A stretch of DNA of 64,000 nucleotides, from contig MBPM02000003.1 in assembly GCA_001695595.3 (NCBI GenBank), positions 2,232,001 to 2,296,000 on the forward strand. The letters are read 5' to 3'. Source of the stretch: Plasmopara viticola. Lineage: Eukaryota > Oomycota > Peronosporomycetes > Peronosporales > Peronosporaceae. Positions 22,501-34,800 of the stretch are shown here, piece by piece. Under the pieces are notes generated by a model. The model had not been told where the DNA came from, searched no databases, and saw only the letters and a list, made by a program, of their open reading frames with translations. The position numbers were made by a program, and so were the translations under genes. The stretch's first letter is position 1. Each line of letters begins with the position of its first letter.

Positions 22501-23551
22501 GCTACACTATGAGAAGACCATGCGGACAGCAACGACGGAAGCGCATCGGCGATGTCTCGGCATGGTCCCCGAGCCACAGCGCAGCTTTCGTCTGAATGTC
22601 TCGCGTGTGTTTGATCTGCGGTCGCTTGCAGACTTCCGACTCGAGGGTGAGGCGTGGCCGACTTGTGATAACTTCGTTCAACGCCACCTCGACTTCACCT
22701 TCGCTCCGGTTCTGCCGGGTGTACAAGCAAAGTGGCTACGTGCACTGCATCGCGAGGCAACGCAAATTGTGGAACGACTTGGTGCACTGCAGCTACAAGA
22801 CTCGTTCAGCACCAGCCCGCAGCGTCTGCTTCCGCACCTGGGATGCACGAGTGGCATGAGGAAGTGCTTGATCCCGGTGATCCCGAGATCGGCGCTTCTG
22901 CAAGTCATCTGGACACCCAAGCTGCCAATCAAGCCACATCCGATGGCAATCTTCTCTCAGCGTGTCGACAAGCAACGGATCAAGACATTCGCCGAACACG
23001 GCAAGAGACTGAGAAGGATCTTGCTGCCGGTCTTCGACAACTTGCAGTTTCGACTCGCCTTCCGGCTGCTTCCCGTGTGCTCACGCTTTTGGTCCCTAGA
23101 AGCATCACGTCCGGGTATCCGCATCTGTGTTCGCGACAGCTGCGAAGCAATCGAGACAGAGCAACATTTGTTCTTTGACTGCATGCCCGCATCGCAGGTG
23201 TGGCGGCAGATCTCGATACTCGTTGCGCCTTTCTTCGTCTCTCGCTCTGGCTGGCTTGACATCGCTCTCGGGAACAAGCTGCGCGTCCGCGAAGAATGGG
23301 ACGAGTGCGCTGACGTGGTTCACGACGTATGGCACGTTCTCCGAGCTGCGACGCTACACACGATTTGGACGGATCGCAACAGGTGCCTGTTTGACGGAAG
23401 ACAACCGACTCCTGCAGCTCCGGCGCTCGCGGTGATCTTCTCGACGTTGTGCGCACGTTCGATTCTTTCAACGGCGGTTGTACGATCGAGAAGAGAATTG
23501 CGAGCTAAAGCGAGTGATCGAAGCGATGAAGACTCATTCAGCATTTGGTGA
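19521..23551 (+). pseudogene. LINE ORF2: APE endonuclease and reverse transcriptase, broken
   Basis: The APE domain (from 19521) shows TVNTNGIKKNG, CVQETKFG, LGDLNTPLDPR, NRLDYILMSERF and GDHLAHS, the ordered active-site motifs of exonuclease-endonuclease-phosphatase folds. An in-frame TGA (20772) follows, then the RT N-terminus (SPGMDGLTAGFYQ, NYRPIALIPVD, QKGFVKGRSI). Near 21455-21465 the frame shifts in a short C run; the RT continues as THP-type fingers RGVKQGDPLSALLF, IFFADDSTLL and KYLGIPFG. A C-terminal zf-RVT-like knuckle follows (CVRDSCEAIETEQHLFFDC). RT motif A reads FLGFQKAFDRV with Gly (codon 21342-21344) where the catalytic Asp is expected. ATG 19521 is the first Met before the APE signature, 44 nt after the presumed original ORF1 stop. 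Confidence 0.88.
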
Positions 23552-23730
23552 CTTTACAAACCGGCAACCGGAAATCACCAGTGTTCGGTCAAGTCTGTAG
23601 CCGAGGTTCTCCGATAAAGAATTTCGAGTCGACGTTATGCTGTTTGAGAGTTTTTAATCCCCGACACAGACCGCCACGTGTCCAACCATCTCATTTCCGA
23701 ATTTTCCAGCTCCTGCACAAGCGACTAAAG

Positions 23731-25080
23731 ATGTCTCCACAGCACCTCCACGCCTTCGGCCCCGTCGACTTCACCCAAGCCGCCTTTACCAGCTCGAAAC
23801 CTGGCCTTCCTCTGCGGACTGTATTGTCTCCGGCTGCACCCGAAAGGGAGACGGGGGGCATGAGCCCAGAGAAAAGCCAGGCGAAGAGCTCGGACAAGAG
23901 TGGTGGAGATGAGGTTGAGGAGCCGTTGGATGAGGAGGGGCTGGTCGATGACACCATGGCTGGGCCGTCTGACGTGCCATCAGCCTCGCAGTGCGGCGAA
24001 GACGATGGCGAAGGAGACGACGACGATGGTGCAACCAATATCGATAGCAACAGCGACGACGGCAACAGCAATGAAGACAGCGACGAAGATGCCGACGACA
24101 ACAAAGGCGACAAACCTGCCGACTGTGAAGACAATGGCGGTGTTGTCGTCGTTGACGTCAGCAAAGGAAGTGCAGGCGACGACGACGGTGTCGACGACGA
24201 GCCTGTCACTCTGATTCCAACCTCCCCCGTTCATCTCGCCTCCCAAGCTTCGACGACAACTGTGTGCGGCTACACGCTCCGCAAGCGCACAGCCGACCAA
24301 CTCGAAGCTATGCGCCCAGTCAAGCGCACTCGGCGGACCAAGCCCAGCGTGGAGATCGGAGAGATTGACTGCATCGACAACCGACGGGAGGTATCCAGCG
24401 GCTTCGAGTATCGCGTGACTTGGAGCGACGGCGCCGACCCAATCTGGCTGCCACGAGACCAGCTTATCGAAGACGGCAACACTAACCTGGTTGAGGCGCT
24501 CGACTCGTATCTCGAGCGATATCCCAACCGGGAGGTGACGTTCCAAGCATTCGTCAGCCGCAACGCCCGGGCGTTCGCAGCTGTTGCCGACAATGAAGAT
24601 AATTCTTGCGTGCCACATGCCTTCCAGATGGCGCTCGAGCTGCTTGGCTACCAAGAACAGAGCGCCCTTCTTCCGGCGATCTGGTCGAAGTACCTGACAG
24701 ACGCGCTTGCTGCGAAGGTCCAGCTACAACAAGGGTTCCACAAAACAAGCGAGATCCTGCGCTACTGCGCCAAGGGCGTCACCAAGTGCGGGATTAAGCT
24801 CGACCTCAAGACACTCCGGGTCAACCTCTTTGACGGCGATGGTGCGGGCCCCATGGCTTTCGCGACTCGAGTCCTCCCAAACGAGCAAGGCGTGCGAGTG
24901 CTGGAGCCGGGAGTATACATCGTCGGTGCATTCAAGCGAAACATGCGTGCACATTGCTTCGCGATGGAAGTGACAGACGACGAAGACATCATCGTGCGCG
25001 AAGACGGCATTGACTCCGGCATCGGCGACCAGACATGGCTGCGCATGATCAAGTTCATCCGCAGGGTAAAGGTGACGTAA
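23731..25080 (+). CDS. LINE ORF3: chromodomain plus OTU-like cysteine protease
   Basis: 449 aa from ATG 23731; the frame is open from 23545, but no ATG precedes and the extra stretch overlaps the ORF2 stop. Residues about 45-155 are very acidic (Asp/Glu/Asn runs). Residues about 208-265 form a chromodomain: VEIGEIDCIDNRRE, EYRVTWSDGADPIWLPRDQL, then an ALDSYLERYP helix. Residues about 285-420 resemble an OTU-type cysteine protease: NEDNSCVPHAFQMALEL with candidate catalytic Cys293, and RAHCFAMEV with candidate His408. Unlike ORF1 and ORF2 this frame is intact. Likely roles, by analogy to chromodomain retrotransposons and OTU deubiquitinases, are chromatin targeting and ubiquitin processing; both are inference. 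Confidence 0.72.
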   Translation: MSPQHLHAFGPVDFTQAAFTSSKPGLPLRTVLSPAAPERETGGMSPEKSQAKSSDKSGGDEVEEPLDEEGLVDDTMAGPSDVPSASQCGEDDGEGDDDDGATNIDSNSDDGNSNEDSDEDADDNKGDKPADCEDNGGVVVVDVSKGSAGDDDGVDDEPVTLIPTSPVHLASQASTTTVCGYTLRKRTADQLEAMRPVKRTRRTKPSVEIGEIDCIDNRREVSSGFEYRVTWSDGADPIWLPRDQLIEDGNTNLVEALDSYLERYPNREVTFQAFVSRNARAFAAVADNEDNSCVPHAFQMALELLGYQEQSALLPAIWSKYLTDALAAKVQLQQGFHKTSEILRYCAKGVTKCGIKLDLKTLRVNLFDGDGAGPMAFATRVLPNEQGVRVLEPGVYIVGAFKRNMRAHCFAMEVTDDEDIIVREDGIDSGIGDQTWLRMIKFIRRVKVT

Positions 25081-25095
25081 AAAAAAAAAAAAAAA

Positions 25096-25327
25096 GGTTA
25101 AAAAGGAAACTCTGATGAGTGATCCGACCTCTGTACACCTGGAGCCGTTTTGTCTTTGCCTCTTAAGGTACAGTGTACCCGGGAGACTGGACAGAAGGGA
25201 CTCCGCCAATGGGACTTAGTGTACGCGCGGTGGATCTTTCTCACCCTCTCCAAGTTTGTTCGGCTAGGGTTGTGAAACCCATATCGGCCATTCTACGTTA
25301 TGGGGGAAGCGATCCGGAATCAAAAGC
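25096..25327. other. Unique segment between LINE A-run and tRNA-like sequence
   Basis: 230 bp with no ORF and no match to array spacer. It may be LINE 3' UTR if the A-run is internal, or target DNA that came in with the tRNA-like sequence. Confidence 0.35.
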
Positions 25328-25400
25328 TGTACGTTGTGGGGTTTGAACCCACGACCTCCCGCTTGGAAAGCGGGTGCTCTACCGTTTGAGCCAGCTGTCT
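25328..25400 (-). pseudogene. tRNA-like sequence, anticodon TCC (Gly-type), acceptor stem broken
   Basis: Minus strand: D arm GCTC-AAACGGTA-GAGC, a perfect anticodon stem CCCGC/GCGGG with loop TTTCCAA (anticodon TCC), variable AGGTC, T arm GTGGG-TTCAAAC-CCCAC. A and B boxes look usable. The 5' strand AGACAGC does not pair with AACGTAC at the 3' end, and only one base separates GACAGCT from the D stem, so a base seems lost. I read it as a degenerate tRNA gene; the isotype is by anticodon only. Confidence 0.55.
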
Positions 25401-25443
25401 TGCAATGTCACATGGCGCTCACAAATGTCACATGACGGCTCGA

Positions 25444-25515
25444 AGCGCGAGACCGGGATTGAACCAGTGACCATTCGAGCTGCAATCGAACGCTCTACCA
25501 CTGAGCTACCCGCGC
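25444..25515 (-). tRNA. tRNA-Cys(GCA), first unit of the main array (reference copy)
   Basis: Minus strand cloverleaf: acceptor GCGCGGG/CTCGCGC (one G-U pair), T8 A9, D arm GCTC-AGTGGTA-GAGC, anticodon arm TTCGA-TTGCAGC-TCGAA with anticodon GCA, variable TGGTC, T arm ACTGG-TTCAATC-CCGGT, discriminator T73. GCA plus U73 is the cysteine identity set. A box TAGCTCAGTGG and B box GGTTCAATCCC match the Pol III consensus. No intron, no encoded CCA. No run of four or more T occurs for about 60 nt downstream; the first is TTTTT. Confidence 0.97.
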
Positions 25516-25731
25516 GTTCAAATACGCTTGACGCTTTGTGCGGACACAAACAAGTTTGGTTGCGCTACAAATAAAGCTACCGCGAACTGTAGGATTGTCG
25601 GTTACTGAAAAGTCGAGAGGGTATCTAGCTTCTCTTTTGAAGTGTAGACAGCATACACTACCAGCAAAAACCTATAAGCGAGTATAACACGATACGATGA
25701 TTCACATGTGCAATGTCACATGACGGCTCGA

Positions 25732-25803
25732 AGCGCGAGACCGGGATTGAACCAGTGACCATTCGAGCTGCAATCGAACGCTCTACCACTGAGCTACCCG
25801 CGC
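25732..25803 (-). tRNA. tRNA-Cys(GCA), second unit
   Basis: Identical 72 nt to the reference copy, 288 bp further right. It shows the unit period. Confidence 0.97.
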
Positions 25804-28800
25804 GTTCAAATACGCTTGACGCTTTGTGCGGACACAAACAAGTTTGGTTGCGCTACAAATAAAGCTACCGCGAACTGTAGATTGTCGGTTACTGAAAAGT
25901 CGAGAGGGTATCTAGCTTCTCTTTTGAAGTGTAGACAGCATACACTACCAGCAAAAACTATAAGCGAGTATAACACAACACGATGATTCACATGTGCAAT
26001 GTCACATGACGGCTCGAAGCGCGAGACCGGGATTGAACCAGTGACCATTCGAGCTGCAATCGAACGCTCTACCACTGAGCTACCCGCGCGTTCAAATACG
26101 CTTGACGCTTTGTGCGGACACAAACAAGTTTGGTTGCGCTACAAATAAAGCTACCGCGAACTGTAGATTGTCGGTTACTGAAAAGTCGAGAGGGTATCTA
26201 GCTTCTCTTTTGAAGTGTAGACAGCATACACTACCAGCAAAAACCTATAAGCGAGTATAACACGATACGCTGATTCACATGTGCAATGTCACATGACGGC
26301 TCGAAGCGCGAGACCGGGATTGAACCAGTGACCATTCGAGCTGCAATCGAACGCTCTACCACTGAGCTACCCGCGCGTTCAAATACGCTTGACGCTTTGT
26401 GCGGACACAAACAAGTTTGGTTGCGCTACAAATAAAGCTACCGCGAACTGTAAGATTGTCGGTTACTGAAAAGTCGAGAGGGTATCTAGCTTCTCTTTTG
26501 AAGTGTAGACAGCATACACTACCAGCAAAAACCTATAAGCGAGTATAACACGATACGATGATTCACATGTGCAATGTCACATGACGGCTCGAAGCGCGAG
26601 ACCGGGATTGAACCAGTGACCATTCGAGCTGCAATCGAACGCTCTACCACTGAGCTACCCGCGCGTTCAAATACGCTTGACGCTTTGTGCGGACACAAAC
26701 AAGTTTGGTTGCGCTACAAATAAAGCTACCGCGAACTGTAAGATTGTCGGTTACTGAAAAGTCGAGAGGGTATCTAGCTTCTCTTTTGGAGTGTAGACAG
26801 CATACACTACCAGCAAAAACTATAAGCGAGTATACACGATACGATGATTCACATGTGCAATGTCACATGACGGCTCGAAGCGCGAGACCGGGATTGAACC
26901 AGTGACCATTCGAGCTGCAATCGAACGCTCTACCACTGAGCTACCCGCGCGTTCAAATACGCTTGACGCTTTGTGCGGACACAAACAAGTTTGGTTGCGC
27001 TACAAATAAAGCTACCGCGAACTGTAAGATTGTCGGTTACTGAAAAGTCGAGAGGGTATCTAGCTTCTCTTTTGAAGTGTAGACAGCATACACTACCAGC
27101 AAAAACTATAAGCGAGTATAACACGATGATTCACATGTGCAATGTCACATGACGGCTCGAAGCGCGAGACCGGGATTGAACCAGTGACCATTCGAGCTGC
27201 AATCGAACGCTCTACCACTGAGCTACCCGCGCGTTCAAATACGCTTGACGCTTTGTGCGGACACAAACAAGTTTGGTTGCGCTACAAATAAAGCTACCGC
27301 GAATGTAGATTGTCGGTTACTGAAAAGTCGAGAGGGTATCTAGCTTCTCTTTTGAAGTGTAGACAGCATACACTACCAGCAAAAACCTATAAGCGAGTAT
27401 AACACGATACGATGATTCACATGTGCAATGTCACATGACGGCTCGAAGCGCGAGACCGGGATTGAACCAGTGACCATTCGAGCTGCAATCGAACGCTCTA
27501 CCACTGAGCTACCCGCGCGTTCAAATACGCTTGACGCTTTGTGCGGACACAAACAAGTTTGGTTGCGCTACAAATAAAGCTACCGCGAACTGTAAGATTG
27601 TCGGTTACTGAAAAGTCGAGAGGGTATCTAGCTTCTCTTTTGAAGTGTAGACAGCATACACTACCAGCAAAAACCTATAAGCGAGTATAACACGATACGA
27701 TGATTCACATGTGCAATGTCACATGACGGCTCGAAGCGCGAGACCGGGATTGAACCAGTGACCATTCGAGCTGCAATCGAACGCTCTACCACTGAGCTAC
27801 CCGCGCGTTCAAATACGCTTGACGCTTTGTGCGGACACAAACAAGTTTGGTTGCGCTACAAATAAAGCTACCGCGAACTGTAGATTGTCGGTTACTGAAA
27901 AGTCGAGAGGGTATCTAGCTTCTCTTTTGAAGTGTAGACAGCATACACTACCAGCAAAAACCTATAAGCGAGTATAACACGATACGATGATTCACATGTG
28001 CAATGTCACATGACGGCTCGAAGCGCGAGACCGGGATTGAACCAGTGACCATTCGAGCTGCAATCGAACGCTCTACCACTGAGCTACCCGCGCGTTCAAA
28101 TACGCTTGACGCTTTGTGCGGACACAAACAAGTTTGGTTGCGCTACAAATAAAGCTACCGCGAACTGTAAGATTGTCGGTTACTGAAAAGTCGAGAGGGT
28201 ATCTAGCTTCTCTTTTGAAGTGTAGACAGCATACACTACCAGCAAAAACTATAAGCGAGTATAACACGATGATTCACATGTGCAATGTCACATGACGGCT
28301 CGAAGCGCGAGACCGGGATTGAACCAGTGACCATTCGAGCTGCAATCGAACGCTCTACCACTGAGCTACCCGCGCGTTCAAATACGCTTGACGCTTTGTG
28401 CGGACACAAACAAGTTTGGTTGCGCTACAAATAAAGCTACCGCGAACTGTAGATTGTCGGTTACTGAAAAGTCGAGAGGGTATCTAGCTTCTCTTTTGAA
28501 GTGTAGACAGCATACACTACCAGCAAAAACTATAAGCGAGTATAACACGATACGATGATTCACATGTGCAATGTCACATGACGGCTCGAAGCGCGAGACC
28601 GGGATTGAACCAGTGACCATTCGAGCTGCAATCGAACGCTCTACCACTGAGCTACCCGCGCGTTCAAATACGCTTGACGCTTTGTGCGGACACAAACAAG
28701 TTTGGTTGCGCTACAAATAAAGCTACCGCGAACTGTAAGATTGTCGGTTACTGAAAAGTCGAGAGGGTATCTAGCTTCTCTTTTGAAGTGTAGACAGCAT

Positions 28801-31800
28801 ACACTACCAGCAAAAACTATAAGCGAGTATAACACAACACGATGATTCACATGTGCAATGTCACATGACGGCTCGAAGCGCGAGACCGGGATTGAACCAG
28901 TGACCATTCGAGCTGCAATCGAACGCTCTACCACTGAGCTACCCGCGCGTTCAAATACGCTTGACGCTTTGTGCGGACACAAACAAGTTTGGTTGCGCTA
29001 CAAATAAAGCTACCGCGAACTGTAAGATTGTCGGTTACTGAAAAGTCGAGAGGGTATCTAGCTTCTCTTTTGAAGTGTAGACAGCATACACTACCAGCAA
29101 AAACTATAAGCGAGTATAACACAACGATGATTCACATGTGCAATGTCACATGACGGCTCGAAGCGCGAGACCGGGATTGAACCAGTGACCATTCGAGCTG
29201 CAATCGAACGCTCTACCACTGAGCTACCCGCGCGTTCAAATACGCTTGACGCTTTGTGCGGACACAAACAAGTTTGGTTGCGCTACAAATAAAGCTACCG
29301 CGAACTGTAGATTGTCGGTTACTGAAAAGTCGAGAGGGTATCTAGCTTCTCTTTTGAAGTGTAGACAGCATACACTACCAGCAAAAACTATAAGCGAGTA
29401 TAACACGATACGCTGATTCACATGTGCAATGTCACATGACGGCTCGAAGCGCGAGACCGGGATTGAACCAGTGACCATTCGAGCTGCAATCGAACGCTCT
29501 ACCACTGAGCTACCCGCGCGTTCAAATACGCTTGACGCTTTGTGCGGACACAAACAAGTTTGGTTGCGCTACAAATAAAGCTACCGCGAACTGTAGATTG
29601 TCGGTTACTGAAAAGTCGAGAGGGTATCTAGCTTCTCTTTTGAAGTGTAGACAGCATACACTACCAGCAAAAACCTATAAGCGAGTATAACACGAACGAT
29701 GATTCACATGTGCAATGTCACATGACGGCTCGAAGCGCGAGACCGGGATTGAACCAGTGACCATTCGAGCTGCAATCGAACGCTCTACCACTGAGCTACC
29801 CGCGCGTTCAAATACGCTTGACGCTTTGTGCGGACACAAACAAGTTTGGTTGCGCTACAAATAAAGCTACCGCGAACTGTAAGATTGTCGGTTACTGAAA
29901 AGTCGAGAGGGTATCTAGCTTCTCTTTTGAAGTGTAGACAGCATACACTACCAGCAAAAACTATAAGCGAGTATAACACAACACGATGATTCACATGTGC
30001 AATGTCACATGACGGCTCGAAGCGCGAGACCGGGATTGAACCAGTGACCATTCGAGCTGCAATCGAACGCTCTACCACTGAGCTACCCGCGCGTTCAAAT
30101 ACGCTTGACGCTTTGTGCGGACACAAACAAGTTTGGTTGCGCTACAAATAAAGCTACCGCGAACTGTAGATTGTCGGTTACTGAAAAGTCGAGAGGGTAT
30201 CTAGCTTCTCTTTTGAAGTGTAGACAGCATACACTACCAGCAAAAACCTATAAGCGAGTATAACACGATACGCTGATTCACATGTGCAATGTCACATGAC
30301 GGCTCGAAGCGCGAGACCGGGATTGAACCAGTGACCATTCGAGCTGCAATCGAACGCTCTACCACTGAGCTACCCGCGCGTTCAAATACGCTTGACGCTT
30401 TGTGCGGACACAAACAAGTTTGGTTGCGCTACAAATAAAGCTACCGCGAACTGTAAGATTGTCGGTTACTGAAAAGTCGAGAGGGTATCTAGCTTCTCTT
30501 TTGAAGTGTAGACAGCATACACTACCAGCAAAAACTATAAGCGAGTATAACACATACGATGATTCACATGTGCAATGTCACATGACGGCTCGAAGCGCGA
30601 GACCGGGATTGAACCAGTGACCATTCGAGCTGCAATCGAACGCTCTACCACTGAGCTACCCGCGCGTTCAAATACGCTTGACGCTTTGTGCGGACACAAA
30701 CAAGTTTGGTTGCGCTACAAATAAAGCTACCGCGAACTGTAGATTGTCGGTTACTGAAAAGTCGAGAGGGTATCTAGCTTCTCTTTTGAAGTGTAGACAG
30801 CATACACTACCAGCAAAAACCTATAAGCGAGTATAACACGATACGCTGATTCACATGTGCAATGTCACATGACGGCTCGAAGCGCGAGACCGGGATTGAA
30901 CCAGTGACCATTCGAGCTGCAATCGAACGCTCTACCACTGAGCTACCCGCGCGTTCAAATACGCTTGACGCTTTGTGCGGACACAAACAAGTTTGGTTGC
31001 GCTACAAATAAAGCTACCGCGAACTGTAAGATTGTCGGTTACTGAAAAGTCGAGAGGGTATCTAGCTTCTCTTTTGAAGTGTAGACAGCATACACTACCA
31101 GCAAAAACCTATAAGCGAGTATAACACGATACGCTGATTCACATGTGCAATGTCACATGACGGCTCGAAGCGCGAGACCGGGATTGAACCAGTGACCATT
31201 CGAGCTGCAATCGAACGCTCTACCACTGAGCTACCCGCGCGTTCAAATACGCTTGACGCTTTGTGCGGACACAAACAAGTTTGGTTGCGCTACAAATAAA
31301 GCTACCGCGAACTGTAGATTGTCGGTTACTGAAAAGTCGAGAGGGTATCTAGCTTCTCTTTTGAAGTGTAGACAGCATACACTACCAGCAAAAACCTATA
31401 AGCGAGTATAACACGATACGCTGATTCACATGTGCAATGTCACATGACGGCTCGAAGCGCGAGACCGGGATTGAACCAGTGACCATTCGAGCTGCAATCG
31501 AACGCTCTACCACTGAGCTACCCGCGCGTTCAAATACGCTTGACGCTTTGTGCGGACACAAACAAGTTTGGTTGCGCTACAAATAAAGCTACCGCGAACT
31601 GTAAGATTGTCGGTTACTGAAAAGTCGAGAGGGTATCTAGCTTCTCTTTTGAAGTGTAGACAGCATACACTACCAGCAAAAACCTATAAGCGAGTATAAC
31701 ACGATACGATGATTCACATGTGCAATGTCACATGACGGCTCGAAGCGCGAGACCGGGATTGAACCAGTGACCATTCGAGCTGCAATCGAACGCTCTACCA

Positions 31801-34800
31801 CTGAGCTACCCGCGCGTTCAAATACGCTTGACGCTTTGTGCGGACACAAACAAGTTTGGTTGCGCTACAAATAAAGCTACCGCGAACTGTAGATTGTCGG
31901 TTACTGAAAAGTCGAGAGGGTATCTAGCTTCTCTTTTGAAGTGTAGACAGCATACACTACCAGCAAAAACCTATAAGCGAGTATAACACGATACGATGAT
32001 TCACATGTGCAATGTCACATGACGGCTCGAAGCGCGAGACCGGGATTGAACCAGTGACCATTCGAGCTGCAATCGAACGCTCTACCACTGAGCTACCCGC
32101 GCGTTCAAATACGCTTGACGCTTTGTGCGGACACAAACAAGTTTGGTTGCGCTACAAATAAAGCTACCGCGAACTGTAAGATTGTCGGTTACTGAAAAGT
32201 CGAGAGGGTATCTAGCTTCTCTTTTGAAGTGTAGACAGCATACACTACCAGCAAAAACCTATAAGCGAGTATAACACGATACGCTGATTCACATGTGCAA
32301 TGTCACATGACGGCTCGAAGCGCGAGACCGGGATTGAACCAGTGACCATTCGAGCTGCAATCGAACGCTCTACCACTGAGCTACCCGCGCGTTCAAATAC
32401 GCTTGACGCTTTGTGCGGACACAAACAAGTTTGGTTGCGCTACAAATAAAGCTACCGCGAACTGTAAGATTGTCGGTTACTGAAAAGTCGAGAGGGTATC
32501 TAGCTTCTCTTTAGTAGACAGCAACACTAAAGCAATAAACTATAAGCGAGTATAACACATACGATGATTCACATGTGCAATGTCACATGACGGCTCGAAG
32601 CGCGAGACCGGGATTGAACCAGTGACCATTCGAGCTGCAATCGAACGCTCTACCACTGAGCTACCCGCGCGTTCAAATACGCTTGACGCTTTGTGCGGAC
32701 ACAAACAAGTTTGGTTGCGCTACAAATAAAGCTACCGCGAACTGTAAGATTGTCGGTTACTGAAAAGTCGAGAGGGTATCTAGCTTCTCTTTTGAAGTGT
32801 AGACAGCATACACTACCAGCAAAAACTATAAGCGAGTATAACACACACGATGATTCACATGTGCAATGTCACATGACGGCTCGAAGCGCGAGACCGGGAT
32901 TGAACCAGTGACCATTCGAGCTGCAATCGAACGCTCTACCACTGAGCTACCCGCGCGTTCAAATACGCTTGACGCTTTGTGCGGACACAAACAAGTTTGG
33001 TTGCGCTACAAATAAAGCTACCGCGAACTGTAAGATTGTCGGTTACTGAAAAGTCGAGAGGGTATCTAGCTTCTCTTTTGAAGTGTAGACAGCATACACT
33101 ACCAGCAAAAACTATAAGCGAGTATAACACAACGATGATTCACATGTGCAATGTCACATGACGGCTCGAAGCGCGAGACCGGGATTGAACCAGTGACCAT
33201 TCGAGCTGCAATCGAACGCTCTACCACTGAGCTACCCGCGCGTTCAAATACGCTTGACGCTTTGTGCGGACACAAACAAGTTTGGTTGCGCTACAAATAA
33301 AGCTACCGCGAACTGTAAGATTGTCGGTTACTGAAAAGTCGAGAGGGTATCTAGCTTCTCTTTTGAAGTGTAGACAGCATACACTACCAGCAAAAACCTA
33401 TAAGCGAGTATAACACGATATGATTCACATGTGCAATGTCACATGACGGCTCGAAGCGCGAGACCGGGATTGAACCAGTGACCATTCGAGCTGCAATCGA
33501 ACGCTCTACCACTGAGCTACCCGCGCGTTCAAATACGCTTGACGCTTTGTGCGGACACAAACAAGTTTGGTTGCGCTACAAATAAAGCTACCGCGAACTG
33601 TAAGATTGTCGGTTACTGAAAAGTCGAGAGGGTATCTAGCTTCTCTTTTGAAGTGTAGACAGCATACACTACCAGCAAAAACTATAAGCGAGTATAACAC
33701 ACACGATGATTCACATGTGCAATGTCACATGACGGCTCGAAGCGCGAGACCGGGATTGAACCAGTGACCATTCGAGCTGCAATCGAACGCTCTACCACTG
33801 AGCTACCCGCGCGTTCAAATACGCTTGACGCTTTGTGCGGACACAAACAAGTTTGGTTGCGCTACAAATAAAGCTACCGCGAACTGTAAGATTGTCGGTT
33901 ACTGAAAAGTCGAGAGGGTATCTAGCTTCTCTTTTGAAGTGTAGACAGCATACACTACCAGCAAAAACTATAAGCGAGTATAACACGATACGCTGATTCA
34001 CATGTGCAATGTCACATGACGGCTCGAAGCGCGAGACCGGGATTGAACCAGTGACCATTCGAGCTGCAATCGAACGCTCTACCACTGAGCTACCCGCGCG
34101 TTCAAATACGCTTGACGCTTTGTGCGGACACAAACAAGTTTGGTTGCGCTACAAATAAAGCTACCGCTGTAAGATTGTCGGTTACTGAAAAGTCGAGAGG
34201 GTATCTAGCTTCTCTTTTGAAGTGTAGACAGCATACACTACCAGCAAAAACTATAAGCGAGTATAACACAACACGATGATTCACATGTGCAATGTCACAT
34301 GACGGCTCGAAGCGCGAGACCGGGATTGAACCAGTGACCATTCGAGCTGCAATCGAACGCTCTACCACTGAGCTACCCGCGCGTTCAAATACGCTTGACG
34401 CTTTGTGCGGACACAAACAAGTTTGGTTGCGCTACAAATAAAGCTACCGCGAACTGTAAGATTGTCGGTTACTGAAAAGTCGAGAGGGTATCTAGCTTCT
34501 CTTTTGAAGTGTAGACAGCATACACTACCAGCAAAAACCTATAAGCGAGTATACAAAACACGATGATTCACATGTGCAATGTCACATGACGGCTCGAAGC
34601 GCGAGACCGGGATTGAACCAGTGACCATTCGAGCTGCAATCGAACGCTCTACCACTGAGCTACCCGCGCGTTCAAATACGCTTGACGCTTTGTGCGGACA
34701 CAAACAAGTTTGGTTGCGCTACAAATAAAGCTACCGCGAACTGTAGATTGTCGGTTACTGAAAAGTCGGGAGGGTATCTAGCTTCTCTTTTGGAGTGTAG

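Larger units (their letters stand above)
16662..25095 (+). mobile_element. Non-LTR (LINE) retrotransposon with three ORFs
   Basis: GC-rich insert of about 8.4 kb within the tRNA-Cys array. A short 5' UTR (16662-16759) is followed by ORF1, an APE-RT-zinc knuckle ORF2, ORF3 and a run of 17 A at 25079-25095 directly at the ORF3 stop codon. Gene order and APE endonuclease place it among L1-like elements. Its left end lies exactly at the 5' end of a tRNA gene. ORF1 and ORF2 carry stop codons and a frameshift, and RT motif A lacks its catalytic Asp, so this copy is not autonomous. No clear target-site duplication could be found by eye; the region after the A-run (25096-25400) is not array spacer. 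Confidence 0.9.

Noticed and set aside
23545..23730. N-terminal extension of LINE ORF3
   Set aside because: It starts at TTG, overlaps the ORF2 stop and has no ATG; the first ATG at 23731 precedes the acidic region and both domains.
23980..24654. Minus-strand 224-codon frame opposite ORF3
   Set aside because: Val/Ala-rich complement of the Asp/Glu codon run; no start context or family.
25105..25140. CTGATGAG, hammerhead ribozyme core
   Set aside because: No matching CGAAAC box and no closing stems at the required distance.
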